A stretch of 64,000 nucleotides of DNA from Phorcus lineatus (taxonomy: Eukaryota > Mollusca > Gastropoda > Trochida > Trochidae). The translations under genes and the position numbers were made by a program. Position 1 is the first letter of the stretch. Every line of letters begins with the position of its first letter. Below are positions 36,920-44,849 of the stretch, in pieces. Location of the stretch: NCBI GenBank assembly GCA_921293015.1, contig OV121088.1, forward strand, positions 18,637,645 through 18,701,644, written 5' to 3'. Under the pieces are notes generated by a model. The model was not told where the DNA came from and ran no database searches. It worked only from the letters and a program-made list of their open reading frames with translations.

Positions 36920-38160
36920 TATATCCCCCGCCAAAGGGAAAGGGTAGTTAAGGATACTAGTTGTGGAATATTGAACAGTGATCATGTTGTTTTTCTACAA
37001 ACAACCTTTAAGAAATCCTATGTTACGTTTCCATGGAAACGGGTAAAAATAAAAATGCAAAGAAGTTGAAAACCCCAAAAGGCACATCTCCGCATGATGC
37101 CTGTTGCACATACCAAGTTTCGTCGAGATAGGTCTCACAGTTTTGGAGTTGTGGTCCGGAAACGAAATCCTATGTTACGTTTCCATGGAAACGGGTAAAA
37201 ATAAAAATGCAAAGAAGTTGAAAACCCCAAAAGGCACATCTCCGCATGATGCCCGTTGCACATACCAAGTTTCGTCGAGCTAGGTCTCACAGTTTTGGAG
37301 TTGTGGTCCGGAAACGAAATCCTATGTTACGTTTCCATGGAAACGGGTAAAAATAAAAATGCAAAGAAGTTGAAAACCCCAAAAGGCACATCTCCGCATG
37401 ATGCCCGTTGCACATACCAAGTTTCGTCGAGCTAGGTCTCACAGTTTTGGAGTTGTGGTCCGGACACGAAATCCTATGTTACGTTTCCATGGAAACGGGT
37501 AAAAATAAAAATGCAAAGAAGTTGAAAACCCCAAAAGGCACATCTCCGCATGATGCCCGTTGCACATACCAAGTTTCGTCGAGCTAGGTCTCACAGTTTT
37601 GGAGTTGTGGTCCGGAAACGAAATCCTATGTTACGTTTCCATGGAAACGGGTAAAAATAAAAATGCAAAGAAGTTGAAAACCCCAAAAGGCACATCTCCA
37701 CATGATGCCCGTTGCACATTCCAAGTTTCGTCGAGTTAGGTCTCACCATTTTGGAGTTGTGCTCCGGAAACAAAATCCTATGTTACATTTCCATGGAAAC
37801 GGGTAAAAATAAAAATGCAAAGAAGTTGAAAACCCCAAAAGGCACATCTCCGCATGATGCCCGTTGCACATACCAAGTTTCGTCGAGCTAGGTCTCACAG
37901 TTTTGGAGTTGTGGTCCGGAAACGAAATCCTATGTTACGTTTCCATGGAAACGGGTAAAAATAAAAATGCAAAGAAGTTGAAAACCCCAAAAGGCATATC
38001 TCTGCATGATGCCCGTTGCACATACCAAGTTTCGTCGAGATAGGTTTCACCGTTTTGGAGTTGTGTTCCGGAAACATTATCGGGACGGACGGACGAACGG
38101 ACGGACGGAAGGACGCAGACCATTTCAATATCCCCCACCAACTACGTTGGGCGGGGGATA
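36920..38160. mobile_element. Pearl-like tandem-repeat element (possible non-autonomous Helentron/HINE)
   Basis: Structure, left to right: TATCCCCCGCCAAAGG at 36922; seven tandem units; an (ACGG)n tract at 38081..38115; and a terminal hairpin at 38129..38160 (TATCCCCCACCAAC...GTTGGGCGGGGGATA). The left end and the hairpin share the TATCCCCC motif. Tandem core repeats of about 150 bp, an ACGG microsatellite and a 3' palindrome are the described features of bivalve pearl/CvA elements, which have been linked to Helentron-derived non-autonomous elements. It has no coding capacity. It sits exactly between two DIRS copies. Confidence 0.7.
36985..38080. repeat. Seven tandem repeats with an exact 152-bp period
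   Basis: The palindrome GTTTCCATGGAAAC starts at 37027, 37179, 37331, 37483, 37635, 37787 (one mismatch) and 37939, each step exactly 152. Units differ by only a few bases, the sixth and last being the most diverged. Confidence 0.95.
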
Positions 38161-38212
38161 AAAAGGAATAAGGAACAATTACTTGTATTGTTAGTAATTA
38201 TTAGTAAACTTA

Positions 38213-38383
38213 CCTCTGGGATGAGCTGTGCCCCTTCTCTCTGTTCCCTGAACCTACCTACAGAAGACTGAAAATCTCTAATAAAAAAAACCTAAGTTAT
38301 ATTTACCTTTAGTGGTATGCACCTGTCCTTCTTCTATCTGGAGTTAACTCCCCTTGACCAGGTAGGTGGCAGCTTCACATTCT
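38213..38383. repeat. DIRS left inverted terminal repeat
   Basis: Runs from CTCTGGGATGAGCTGTGCCC through CCTGAACCTACCTACAGAAG to CAGCTTCACATTCTC. It is the exact complement, as far as I can read, of 44652..44821. Confidence 0.9.
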
Positions 38384-38458
38384 CGCCAAACAACCCGAAA
38401 CATCACCTGGAATCATGCGGGGAGGCATTAGTAAAACTTTACTAGGGCGGGCGTAATT

Positions 38459-38546
38459 CGCTCATCCCAGAGGTAAGTTTACTAATAATTACTAACAATA
38501 CAAGTAATTGTTCCTAATTATTGGCGTAAACATTCCCTCTGGGATG
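38459..38546. repeat. DIRS internal complementary region
   Basis: The first part, 38459..38513, is the complement of the left outer end (38170..38225). The second part, from ATTGGCGTAAACATTCC on, is the complement of the right outer end (44809..44838). This region is used to template the element ends when a circular intermediate is made. Confidence 0.9.
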
Positions 38547-38956
38547 AGCTGTGTCCCGAATTCCACATAAAGGAGGATGGGATCCAGCTCAATGTTGAGG
38601 GAATATTCACACCAATAACCCTTTAACTTACTGCTCAATCCTAGGAAACTTAGTTGATTGACTATTGATCCTTATGATACAGTATTATCTTCTCCTTATA
38701 ATTATGCATTTCTACCTCAAAACCTATACTTATAGAATGCATCAATTTCCGCCACCGGTCAAGGTAGATCAGTAAAACAACCACACCACCACTTAGTACT
38801 TTATTAGTATACAATCAGCATATGACGTTATGACCTTACAATTGTTGGTTCAAAACCACCTATATTCGGTTAACACCCTAACCAGTGGTACTTTCCTCCC
38901 ACAATTGTGTTCTGATGGTTACATCTACATGACTTAACGCCTTTTACCTCCCGGCA

Positions 38957-39018
38957 GTGTGACGTCACTTCCGGTTCTATGACGTCACTTCCGGTTCTAT
39001 GACGTCACTTCCGGTACA
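38957..39018. promoter_or_regulatory. Three tandem TGACGTCACTTCCGG boxes in the DIRS 3' region
   Basis: TGACGTCACTTCCGG occurs three times at a 20-bp period. TGACGTCA is the full palindromic CRE/ATF site and ACTTCCGG the ETS core on the other strand. Fragment A has two related copies near 36465..36500. Regulatory function is inferred from motif only. Confidence 0.5.
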
Positions 39019-39275
39019 TAGGCCCGTCTAAAGGCTCTCAAACGTCATATCCTGAGATGAAATTAGTCAGGTGCATAATTCGTGGTTTACCACTCCACAA
39101 CACGTGATTGACTTTCCTTTACCCCACGTTAGATTTGGCCCTCCACCGCCATTCTCTATAATGGAGAAGCCTCACCTTCCCAATAACAGTTCTTGCAGAT
39201 ATCCAGGTCAATCCGTCCTTCGTCCTTGACGACCCGTCCCCCCCCTTTCTTTTTTTGCTTTACTTGCAAAAGGGG

Positions 39276-40115
39276 TTAAGCTTGTGTTAACTGTTGGGCA
39301 GCTATCAATGGTCCTAGTTCATGTAGGCCCTCCATCGATGAAGCTATGTCCCGTAGATATGATGATATAAAAGTATTTGAACCTTTCCATTGGCAAGCCG
39401 CCACTAGGCGATCAATAGAGACAGACTTCCATGCCGCTAACGAGGTAGCTAGAGCACGAATCTCGTGCGGCGAAAACTTCTGGTTTACTGTTTCCTGATC
39501 TATAGATTGGTAGGCAAACGCGATCGTCTTCCTTAGCCATGAAGCTATGGTATTCTTTGATATCTCTGTATCGACTGCGGTCTTGCAAGATAAGAACAGT
39601 CTCCTCCTTGCACGCCTAAATGATGCTGTCCTTTGTAGATACCAGCGGAGAGCTCTAACTGGACACAATAATCTTGACTTGTCAGACCGAGATGATGAAC
39701 TTGGCAGAGCAGGAATCCTATAAACTCTCGATCCCAAAGGCCCTAATGCTGTTGACTGATTTTTTGCTACGAATTCAGGTAACGCCCGACAAGACACCTC
39801 CTTGTATCCCTCTGAGAATCTTATTGAGGAATTATCAATTGCATGAAGTTCGGATACTCTAGCTGCTGAGGCAAAGGCAAGAAGAAACGCTGTCTTGAAT
39901 GCTAGAAACTTTAAACTTGCAGCCTGCATAGGCTCGTATGGCGGTTTTAACAAGGATTGCAACACAATACACAAATCCCATCTTGGAAAAACTGAAGGTG
40001 CTGATAAGTCCTTGATTTGGAAAGATCTGAGAAGTTTATGTAAAGAGACATTAGACCCTACTGATAAACCTTGAATGTCACACACTGAGGCGACGGTAAC
40101 CCTCGATCGTACCAT
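39276..40115 (-). CDS. DIRS tyrosine recombinase, catalytic part
   Basis: 279 codons. All tyrosine recombinase catalytic positions are visible: Arg86 in ASAARVSEL, His217 and Arg220 in SPHEIRAL, Trp243 in the place of the second His, and Tyr253 in ISSYLRD. It cuts and rejoins DNA through a 3'-phosphotyrosine and should integrate the circular DIRS DNA. The N-terminal core-binding domain is in a different frame, ending at the stop at 40078; the two parts overlap at 40078..40115, where a one-base frame difference separates GYR from ASVCDIQG. As drawn, the recombinase is therefore split. The apparent start at 40115 is not a true start. Confidence 0.85.
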   Translation of the reverse strand: MVRSRVTVASVCDIQGLSVGSNVSLHKLLRSFQIKDLSAPSVFPRWDLCIVLQSLLKPPYEPMQAASLKFLAFKTAFLLAFASAARVSELHAIDNSSIRFSEGYKEVSCRALPEFVAKNQSTALGPLGSRVYRIPALPSSSSRSDKSRLLCPVRALRWYLQRTASFRRARRRLFLSCKTAVDTEISKNTIASWLRKTIAFAYQSIDQETVNQKFSPHEIRALATSLAAWKSVSIDRLVAACQWKGSNTFISSYLRDIASSMEGLHELGPLIAAQQLTQA

Positions 40116-42261
40116 GCTTGAGTCCTTTTTCCACCCGTAAGTATAACAAAAAATCTGCTACCATAGGTATCGAAATGTCCTGGTTTAACAGCTGTCGCTG
40201 GACTCTCCATCTATGAAACACGTTCCACTTAGCGTCATACAACTTGGCGGTGGAAGGTCTGATCGCCTTAATGATTGCATCAGAGGGACCCTCGCTGAAT
40301 CCCTTCTCTCTGAGGGATCTCCTGACAATCTCCACACGTGTAGATTCAGTGCCGCTAGGTTCTTGTGTGTCGCACCCGAGTGAGGTTGGATAAGCAGATT
40401 GTGCCACTGAGGTAGCTGTAGAGGGACATCTGTCAGTAGATCCAGTAAATTTGGGAACCAAGTTCTCGTGGGCCACGCTGGCGCTACTAGATAAACTCGA
40501 CACCTGTGCATCGCAATCTTTGCCAGAACATCCGGAATAATCTTTATCGGTGGAAAAGCATATGCTATCATTCCTTCCCATGAGATCGACAGCGCATCCA
40601 CTGCCCAGGCTAAAGGATCGGGAATCGGACTGACGAAAGTTGAGATCCGAAAGTTCCTGCTTGTTGCAAAGAGGTCTATTGCTGGATACTCCCATGTCTG
40701 ACTTATGAGTTGCACAGCTTCCTGATGAAGTGTCCATTCCGTGGAAATTACTTGGCCCTTGCGGGACAGAGAATCGGCTAATACATTTAGTCTGCCCGGA
40801 ATGTGCCTTGCCCTTAAAACCATCCTGGCCTGATCCACGATCCCGAAAAGCAAGCGAGTGAGATCCATCAATTCTGTCGAACGAGTTCCCCCTTGCTTGT
40901 TCACGTAAGATACCACCGTTGAATTGTCTGTGGCTATCATCACATTCACTCCGTAAAGACGCCGCCACCAGTGACGTACTGCCTTTATGACTGCTAACAT
41001 CTCTAGTCTGTTTATGTGAAAAGTCGACTCCTGTTGAGACCAAACCCCCTGGATCTGAAACTGGTCGAGATGAGCCCCCCAGCCTTCCTGGGAAGCGTCT
41101 GTAAATATCGTGACTTCGGGCGGAGGCTCCCTGAATCTCGATCCCCCCATCACATTGTACTCCTTGGTCCACCACATCAACTCGTGATACACTACACGAG
41201 GGCACGTTATGCGTTCTTCCAATGGATAATGCCTGTTGTCGTTTATCCAAACCTGGAAGTGGCGTAGGTTTAAACGACCCCTGTAAGTAAATGCCTGGAT
41301 CGACGTGAGTGATCCCAGCAGAGACATCCATCTCCTCACAGGCGCAGAACCTTGCTGTAGTAGGTTGAATATTGATTCCTTGACAACCAGCCAACGATCC
41401 AAAATGGGCAAGATGAGACCTCGATCTGCATCCAGCACTGCTCCCAGAAACTTGATCCTGGAAGTTGGGGTTAGTTCTGACTTCTCTGGGTGTACTATCC
41501 AGCCCAGATGCGTAAACACGTGGATGATAAACTTTGTCTGTTGCAAGAGGACGTCTGTCTGAACATGTCTGCTCAGAAAATCGTCGAGATAACCATGAAT
41601 CGCCACGCCTCGAATATGAAGAAACTGTAGCACTGGTTTTAGAACCATCGTGAATAGCCATGGGGCGATCGATACTCCGAACGGAAGAACTCGAAACTGG
41701 AATCTCCTGCCGTTCACAGCAAAACGAAGGTACTTCCTGGAATGAGGATGAATAGGGATATGAAGATATGCGTCCTTCAAGTCCATACTGACAAACTTGG
41801 AATGAGGATGAATTAGCTTCCTGACATTTGCTAGCGATTCCATCGTGAACTTTGGAGGTCTTAACAAAAAATTCTTGTTTAATATCTTCAGATCTATAAT
41901 CATTCTCATCTGCCCTGAATCGCGCTTGGGCACCAGGAACACTGGAGAATAAAATCCCCGGGACGAGTCCAGGGGGGACAACTCCACAACTGCCTCCTTC
42001 AGCAGTAGTTGATCTATCGCGAGCATCGCTGCCTCCAGCTGTGGCCCCTGTAGATGATATCTCCTTCCCATCGGGAATACCGCTAAGGGTGGGCGCACTT
42101 GAAACTGCAGTTGATAACCCTCCGAAACTACAGAGTTTATCCAGGGATCTCGCGTGATCTGTTTCCAATTCTCGGCGTAGCACTGTAGCCGACCCCCTAC
42201 GGGAGAGGATACGACTGGAAGTTGAAAGGGAAAATCTAGATTCAAGTCCGTGGGCATGCAA
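40078..42261 (-). CDS. DIRS overlapping frame: recombinase N-terminal part at its 3' end
   Basis: A stop-free frame of 727 codons overlaps the RT/RNase H ORF in another frame. Only its last 90 or so codons look functional: KAIRPSTAKLYDAKWNVFHR through GTIEGYR is the SAM-like core-binding domain of a DIRS recombinase. The upstream 600 codons are Ser/Arg-rich and resemble a shadow of the RT frame, although in DIRS elements the recombinase ORF is known to overlap the RT ORF extensively. The real start is unclear. Confidence 0.5.
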   Translation of the reverse strand: MHAHGLESRFSLSTSSRILSRRGSATVLRRELETDHARSLDKLCSFGGLSTAVSSAPTLSGIPDGKEISSTGATAGGSDARDRSTTAEGGSCGVVPPGLVPGILFSSVPGAQARFRADENDYRSEDIKQEFFVKTSKVHDGIASKCQEANSSSFQVCQYGLEGRISSYPYSSSFQEVPSFCCERQEIPVSSSSVRSIDRPMAIHDGSKTSATVSSYSRRGDSWLSRRFSEQTCSDRRPLATDKVYHPRVYASGLDSTPREVRTNPNFQDQVSGSSAGCRSRSHLAHFGSLAGCQGINIQPTTARFCACEEMDVSAGITHVDPGIYLQGSFKPTPLPGLDKRQQALSIGRTHNVPSCSVSRVDVVDQGVQCDGGIEIQGASARSHDIYRRFPGRLGGSSRPVSDPGGLVSTGVDFSHKQTRDVSSHKGSTSLVAASLRSECDDSHRQFNGGILREQARGNSFDRIDGSHSLAFRDRGSGQDGFKGKAHSGQTKCISRFSVPQGPSNFHGMDTSSGSCATHKSDMGVSSNRPLCNKQELSDLNFRQSDSRSFSLGSGCAVDLMGRNDSICFSTDKDYSGCSGKDCDAQVSSLSSSASVAHENLVPKFTGSTDRCPSTATSVAQSAYPTSLGCDTQEPSGTESTRVEIVRRSLREKGFSEGPSDAIIKAIRPSTAKLYDAKWNVFHRWRVQRQLLNQDISIPMVADFLLYLRVEKGLKHGTIEGYRRLSV

Positions 42262-42488
42262 TTGTCGAAAGGGTCTGATAGTGTCAAATCGGCTTGTGTA
42301 GAGTCAACGACGTCTGGGGGGAGCGGAAGATCCCCTCGATCCTCTACCACCTCTGCCACGAAAATTAGCCGACGGCGGGTTGTTTCTTGGCTGCTGATAT
42401 TGATTCGTTGCCTGACGACCCTTGTTCTGAGCCTCAGCTCTGTCGAAAGCTGATTGATGGAGGGGGGAACGGGTCTGAAGACTTGCAC
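40185..42488 (-). CDS. DIRS reverse transcriptase / RNase H polyprotein
   Basis: 767 codons, uninterrupted. Reverse transcriptase: first catalytic Asp236 in SMDLKDAYLHIP, the LPFGVSIAPWLF block at about 269..279, and the YLDD box at 300..303. RNase H: Asp464 (FTDAS), Glu496 (LEML), Asp521 (TDNS) and Asp572 (LADSLS), a full D-E-D-D set. A C-terminal block, AIDLFATSRN...WAVDALS...YAFPPIK, is the conserved DIRS region after RNase H and may derive from an adenine methyltransferase (AFPP recalls its NPP motif; inference). It makes the cDNA of the element. It overlaps ORF1 by 185 nt upstream and the recombinase frame downstream. No inactivating change was seen. Confidence 0.9.
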   Translation of the reverse strand: MQVFRPVPPSINQLSTELRLRTRVVRQRINISSQETTRRRLIFVAEVVEDRGDLPLPPDVVDSTQADLTLSDPFDNCMPTDLNLDFPFQLPVVSSPVGGRLQCYAENWKQITRDPWINSVVSEGYQLQFQVRPPLAVFPMGRRYHLQGPQLEAAMLAIDQLLLKEAVVELSPLDSSRGFYSPVFLVPKRDSGQMRMIIDLKILNKNFLLRPPKFTMESLANVRKLIHPHSKFVSMDLKDAYLHIPIHPHSRKYLRFAVNGRRFQFRVLPFGVSIAPWLFTMVLKPVLQFLHIRGVAIHGYLDDFLSRHVQTDVLLQQTKFIIHVFTHLGWIVHPEKSELTPTSRIKFLGAVLDADRGLILPILDRWLVVKESIFNLLQQGSAPVRRWMSLLGSLTSIQAFTYRGRLNLRHFQVWINDNRHYPLEERITCPRVVYHELMWWTKEYNVMGGSRFREPPPEVTIFTDASQEGWGAHLDQFQIQGVWSQQESTFHINRLEMLAVIKAVRHWWRRLYGVNVMIATDNSTVVSYVNKQGGTRSTELMDLTRLLFGIVDQARMVLRARHIPGRLNVLADSLSRKGQVISTEWTLHQEAVQLISQTWEYPAIDLFATSRNFRISTFVSPIPDPLAWAVDALSISWEGMIAYAFPPIKIIPDVLAKIAMHRCRVYLVAPAWPTRTWFPNLLDLLTDVPLQLPQWHNLLIQPHSGATHKNLAALNLHVWRLSGDPSERRDSARVPLMQSLRRSDLPPPSCMTLSGTCFIDGESSDSC

Positions 42489-44433
42489 TACCTCTTCTGC
42501 CCCTGGGGGCGCCGCGACCCCTGGTCTGGGCCAAGAGAGCCGCCGTCAATCTGGAGTTAAGATTGCGTGAAGTCTGAGCCTCCTGGGAAGATATGGCCTG
42601 GTCGCATTTCCCGTTAAACATGGATTCCGAGTTCACGGGTTGCTGGAAGAGATCCTCCTTGGAATCCTGGGGCAAGTTCCTCACTCCTTCCAACATATGA
42701 GCCCGTTCTAGAGCCGTCAACCGTCCGATCGTACCGAGTTGAGCGTGAGTAGCGTCACCGACGGCCAGATAAATTACATCCAAGAATGAATGGGCTAGGG
42801 CCACCTCCTCTGCACTCATAACCACCAGCGATTGTGGCTTCACACCTTTATAATCCTGGAAGGTAGGAGGCAACAGCTGTCTGACTCCCGCTGCAAACCA
42901 GTTAATATAAGATAAGATGTCCACCGAACTCCTGGCTGAAGCATCGATGTCCTTAACATCCTTGCGTGTGAGAACCAACTTTGCCATAGCTTTCCTCTGA
43001 AGTGCTCTCGCGTCCAACCGCCCAAAATCCCTGTCAAGATCGGGAGCAGAGGCGGGAAACATCCGATCGTGGATCACATAAGCCTGTTTTTGCTGTGTCC
43101 TAGGCAAACTAGAAACATCTCTGGCCTTAGATAAGGTGTTATTGACTAAGTCCAACCCCGTCTTGACAACTGAAGAATGAGGCAAAGATCTCTTGGGGGG
43201 TCGAGCCGTTGGAAGAAACCCTGAAGTTCCCAATTCCTCCGGAAGATCTTGAGAATCCTCTTGCTCAAACGAAGACGGAACGGTACATGGCTTCAGCTTG
43301 TATAATTTCTCAAGTTTTTCCACAAAGGTCCATTCCGGTACAAGGTCCGGCCCCGACACATCCGCCGGCGGAATAACAATCATCCCTTCACGAGTGTCCA
43401 ACTTGGCATCCATGGACAAGTCATTCCCCGAATTATCATCCGTAATTATCGGCAAAATCGGCGGGTTGAAAACGTCAACAAACTCTGTTTGCCTCTGTTG
43501 TTGTTGACCTGGCACTTGAGAGTCATCGTGACCTAAGCCCAGCGGGAAGCCCGAGCCGTCCGTGCGCTGAGTAGCTGTCAACTCGCCCGGCCGCCTGCCG
43601 CACGTGCTAACCGGGCCGGTAATAGATGGGTCTGACCCACATTCCGTACCACGGTTATCAATCACGGGCTGATTGCCCAGCACGTGTGTCCCGGCCTTTA
43701 CCGACCCAGTGGTGGGAGGGAGAAGGTTATCGAAGTCACGACCGTGCGGTCCGATCAACCCAGCCCCACTTGCGGCGCTGGGAAGAGAGCGGACACTGAT
43801 GCTCCCTTGGTCACCATGACCTGACAAGGCCGGCAGGCCCCCAGGGGGTAAACACTGCCGCTTGGGGGGGAGATCGTTAACCCTAACCTCCGAACTCCCG
43901 CCGTTGGGGTCGGCAGCTCGTTTACCAGCCGTAGTCTTAATCTCAGAGGACTGCCTAGCACCGGAACGGGATTCATTCCCATGGGGGGAAGCGGAATTAC
44001 CCGAGGTACCCGAACGGGGCTTAGATCTACCGAGGGATTTCTTTAAGTCTTTAATCTTAGCTTCATTACGATCTTCAAGATCCTTGAAAGACTTAGCAAA
44101 AGAGTCAACTAGATCCTGCTTGAAAGAGGAAAGGAGAGCACTCAAATCAAGGGGTTTAGCTTGGGGAGCTACTGAAGTGGCTGGCAAAATCTGAGATGAT
44201 CCTACTGAATCCTCCTTAGAAATAGCAGACGATTTAGATTTGGAAGGAGTAGAACGGGGTTTCTTAGATCTAATCTCAAACATCTTTATCCACTCATCGT
44301 CAGGTAAATCCTTACACATAAGACAGCGTGCTGCCATGGAGCAAATAGAATCCTTGTCACAAAGAAAGCACAACGAGTGGGGATCCCTATCTGACATAAA
44401 ACGTTGGCAATTGACACACTTACGTTGAGACAT
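42304..44433 (-). CDS. DIRS ORF1, gag-like protein
   Basis: 709 codons, uninterrupted. The N-terminus has a Cys/His cluster, C6-x2-C9, H19, C22-x2-C25, C31, C37-x2-C40, probably zinc-binding. A Lys/Ser-rich region and a predicted coiled stretch around 120 (KSFKDLEDRNEAKIKDLKKS) follow, then a conserved central block (about 440..610) and an Arg/Gly-rich tail (GRGAPRGRRG, FRGRGGRGSRG) suited to nucleic-acid binding. By position it is the structural protein that packages element RNA; this is inferred, since DIRS ORF1 proteins are poorly conserved. Its start is 219 bases inside the right terminal repeat. Confidence 0.85.
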   Translation of the reverse strand: MSQRKCVNCQRFMSDRDPHSLCFLCDKDSICSMAARCLMCKDLPDDEWIKMFEIRSKKPRSTPSKSKSSAISKEDSVGSSQILPATSVAPQAKPLDLSALLSSFKQDLVDSFAKSFKDLEDRNEAKIKDLKKSLGRSKPRSGTSGNSASPHGNESRSGARQSSEIKTTAGKRAADPNGGSSEVRVNDLPPKRQCLPPGGLPALSGHGDQGSISVRSLPSAASGAGLIGPHGRDFDNLLPPTTGSVKAGTHVLGNQPVIDNRGTECGSDPSITGPVSTCGRRPGELTATQRTDGSGFPLGLGHDDSQVPGQQQQRQTEFVDVFNPPILPIITDDNSGNDLSMDAKLDTREGMIVIPPADVSGPDLVPEWTFVEKLEKLYKLKPCTVPSSFEQEDSQDLPEELGTSGFLPTARPPKRSLPHSSVVKTGLDLVNNTLSKARDVSSLPRTQQKQAYVIHDRMFPASAPDLDRDFGRLDARALQRKAMAKLVLTRKDVKDIDASARSSVDILSYINWFAAGVRQLLPPTFQDYKGVKPQSLVVMSAEEVALAHSFLDVIYLAVGDATHAQLGTIGRLTALERAHMLEGVRNLPQDSKEDLFQQPVNSESMFNGKCDQAISSQEAQTSRNLNSRLTAALLAQTRGRGAPRGRRGSASLQTRSPLHQSAFDRAEAQNKGRQATNQYQQPRNNPPSANFRGRGGRGSRGSSAPPRRR

Positions 44434-44651
44434 AGTGGTTACTTCGCGGAAAACGCCGATGTCACACAGGAAAAAAATTACAAGTCACAAAAAAATCACA
44501 AAATTTCACAAATAAACACAATGCGATTGTCCAAAGACCCAATGTCGATGTCACATACCCTTAAATTCACAGGAAATCCAAGTAGCACATGTAGAAGCAC
44601 AAAAGAAATTCAGTCTCCTGAAGTAGCTGCTGAACACATGGGCTACAGAAG

Positions 44652-44821
44652 AGAATGTGAAGCTGCCACCTACCTGGTCAAGGGGAGTTAACTCCAGATA
44701 GAAGAAGGACAGGTGCATACCACTAAAGGTAAATATAACTTAGGTTTTTTTTATTAGAGATTTTCAGTCTTCTGTAGGTAGGTTCAGGGAACAGAGAGAA
44801 GGGGCACAGCTCATCCCAGAG
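44652..44821. repeat. DIRS right inverted terminal repeat
   Basis: Complement of 38213..38383. Followed by an outer extension AATGTTTACGCCAATAATT that differs from the left extension, as expected for DIRS. Promoter activity is likely here because it is 5' of ORF1, but no motif was pinned down. Confidence 0.9.
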
Positions 44822-44849
44822 GGAATGTTTACGCCAATAATTTTTACAG

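Larger units (their letters stand above)
38168..44843 (-). mobile_element. DIRS-type tyrosine-recombinase retrotransposon, nearly complete
   Basis: About 6.7 kb. Inverted terminal repeats at 38213..38383 and 44652..44821 match over about 170 bp with no difference seen by eye. Unequal outer extensions follow (about 45 bp left, about 22 bp right). An internal complementary region at 38459..38546 contains the complement of both outer ends, which is the defining DIRS feature and distinguishes it from Ngaro/PAT-type split repeats. Reading on the minus strand: gag-like ORF1, RT/RNase H ORF, tyrosine recombinase, internal complementary region. DIRS elements integrate by recombinase from a circular intermediate and leave no target duplication; none was seen. 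Confidence 0.9.

Noticed and set aside
41016-44428. Several + strand frames within the DIRS element
   Set aside because: They lie opposite ORF1 and RT/RNase H, whose motifs are clear on the minus strand.
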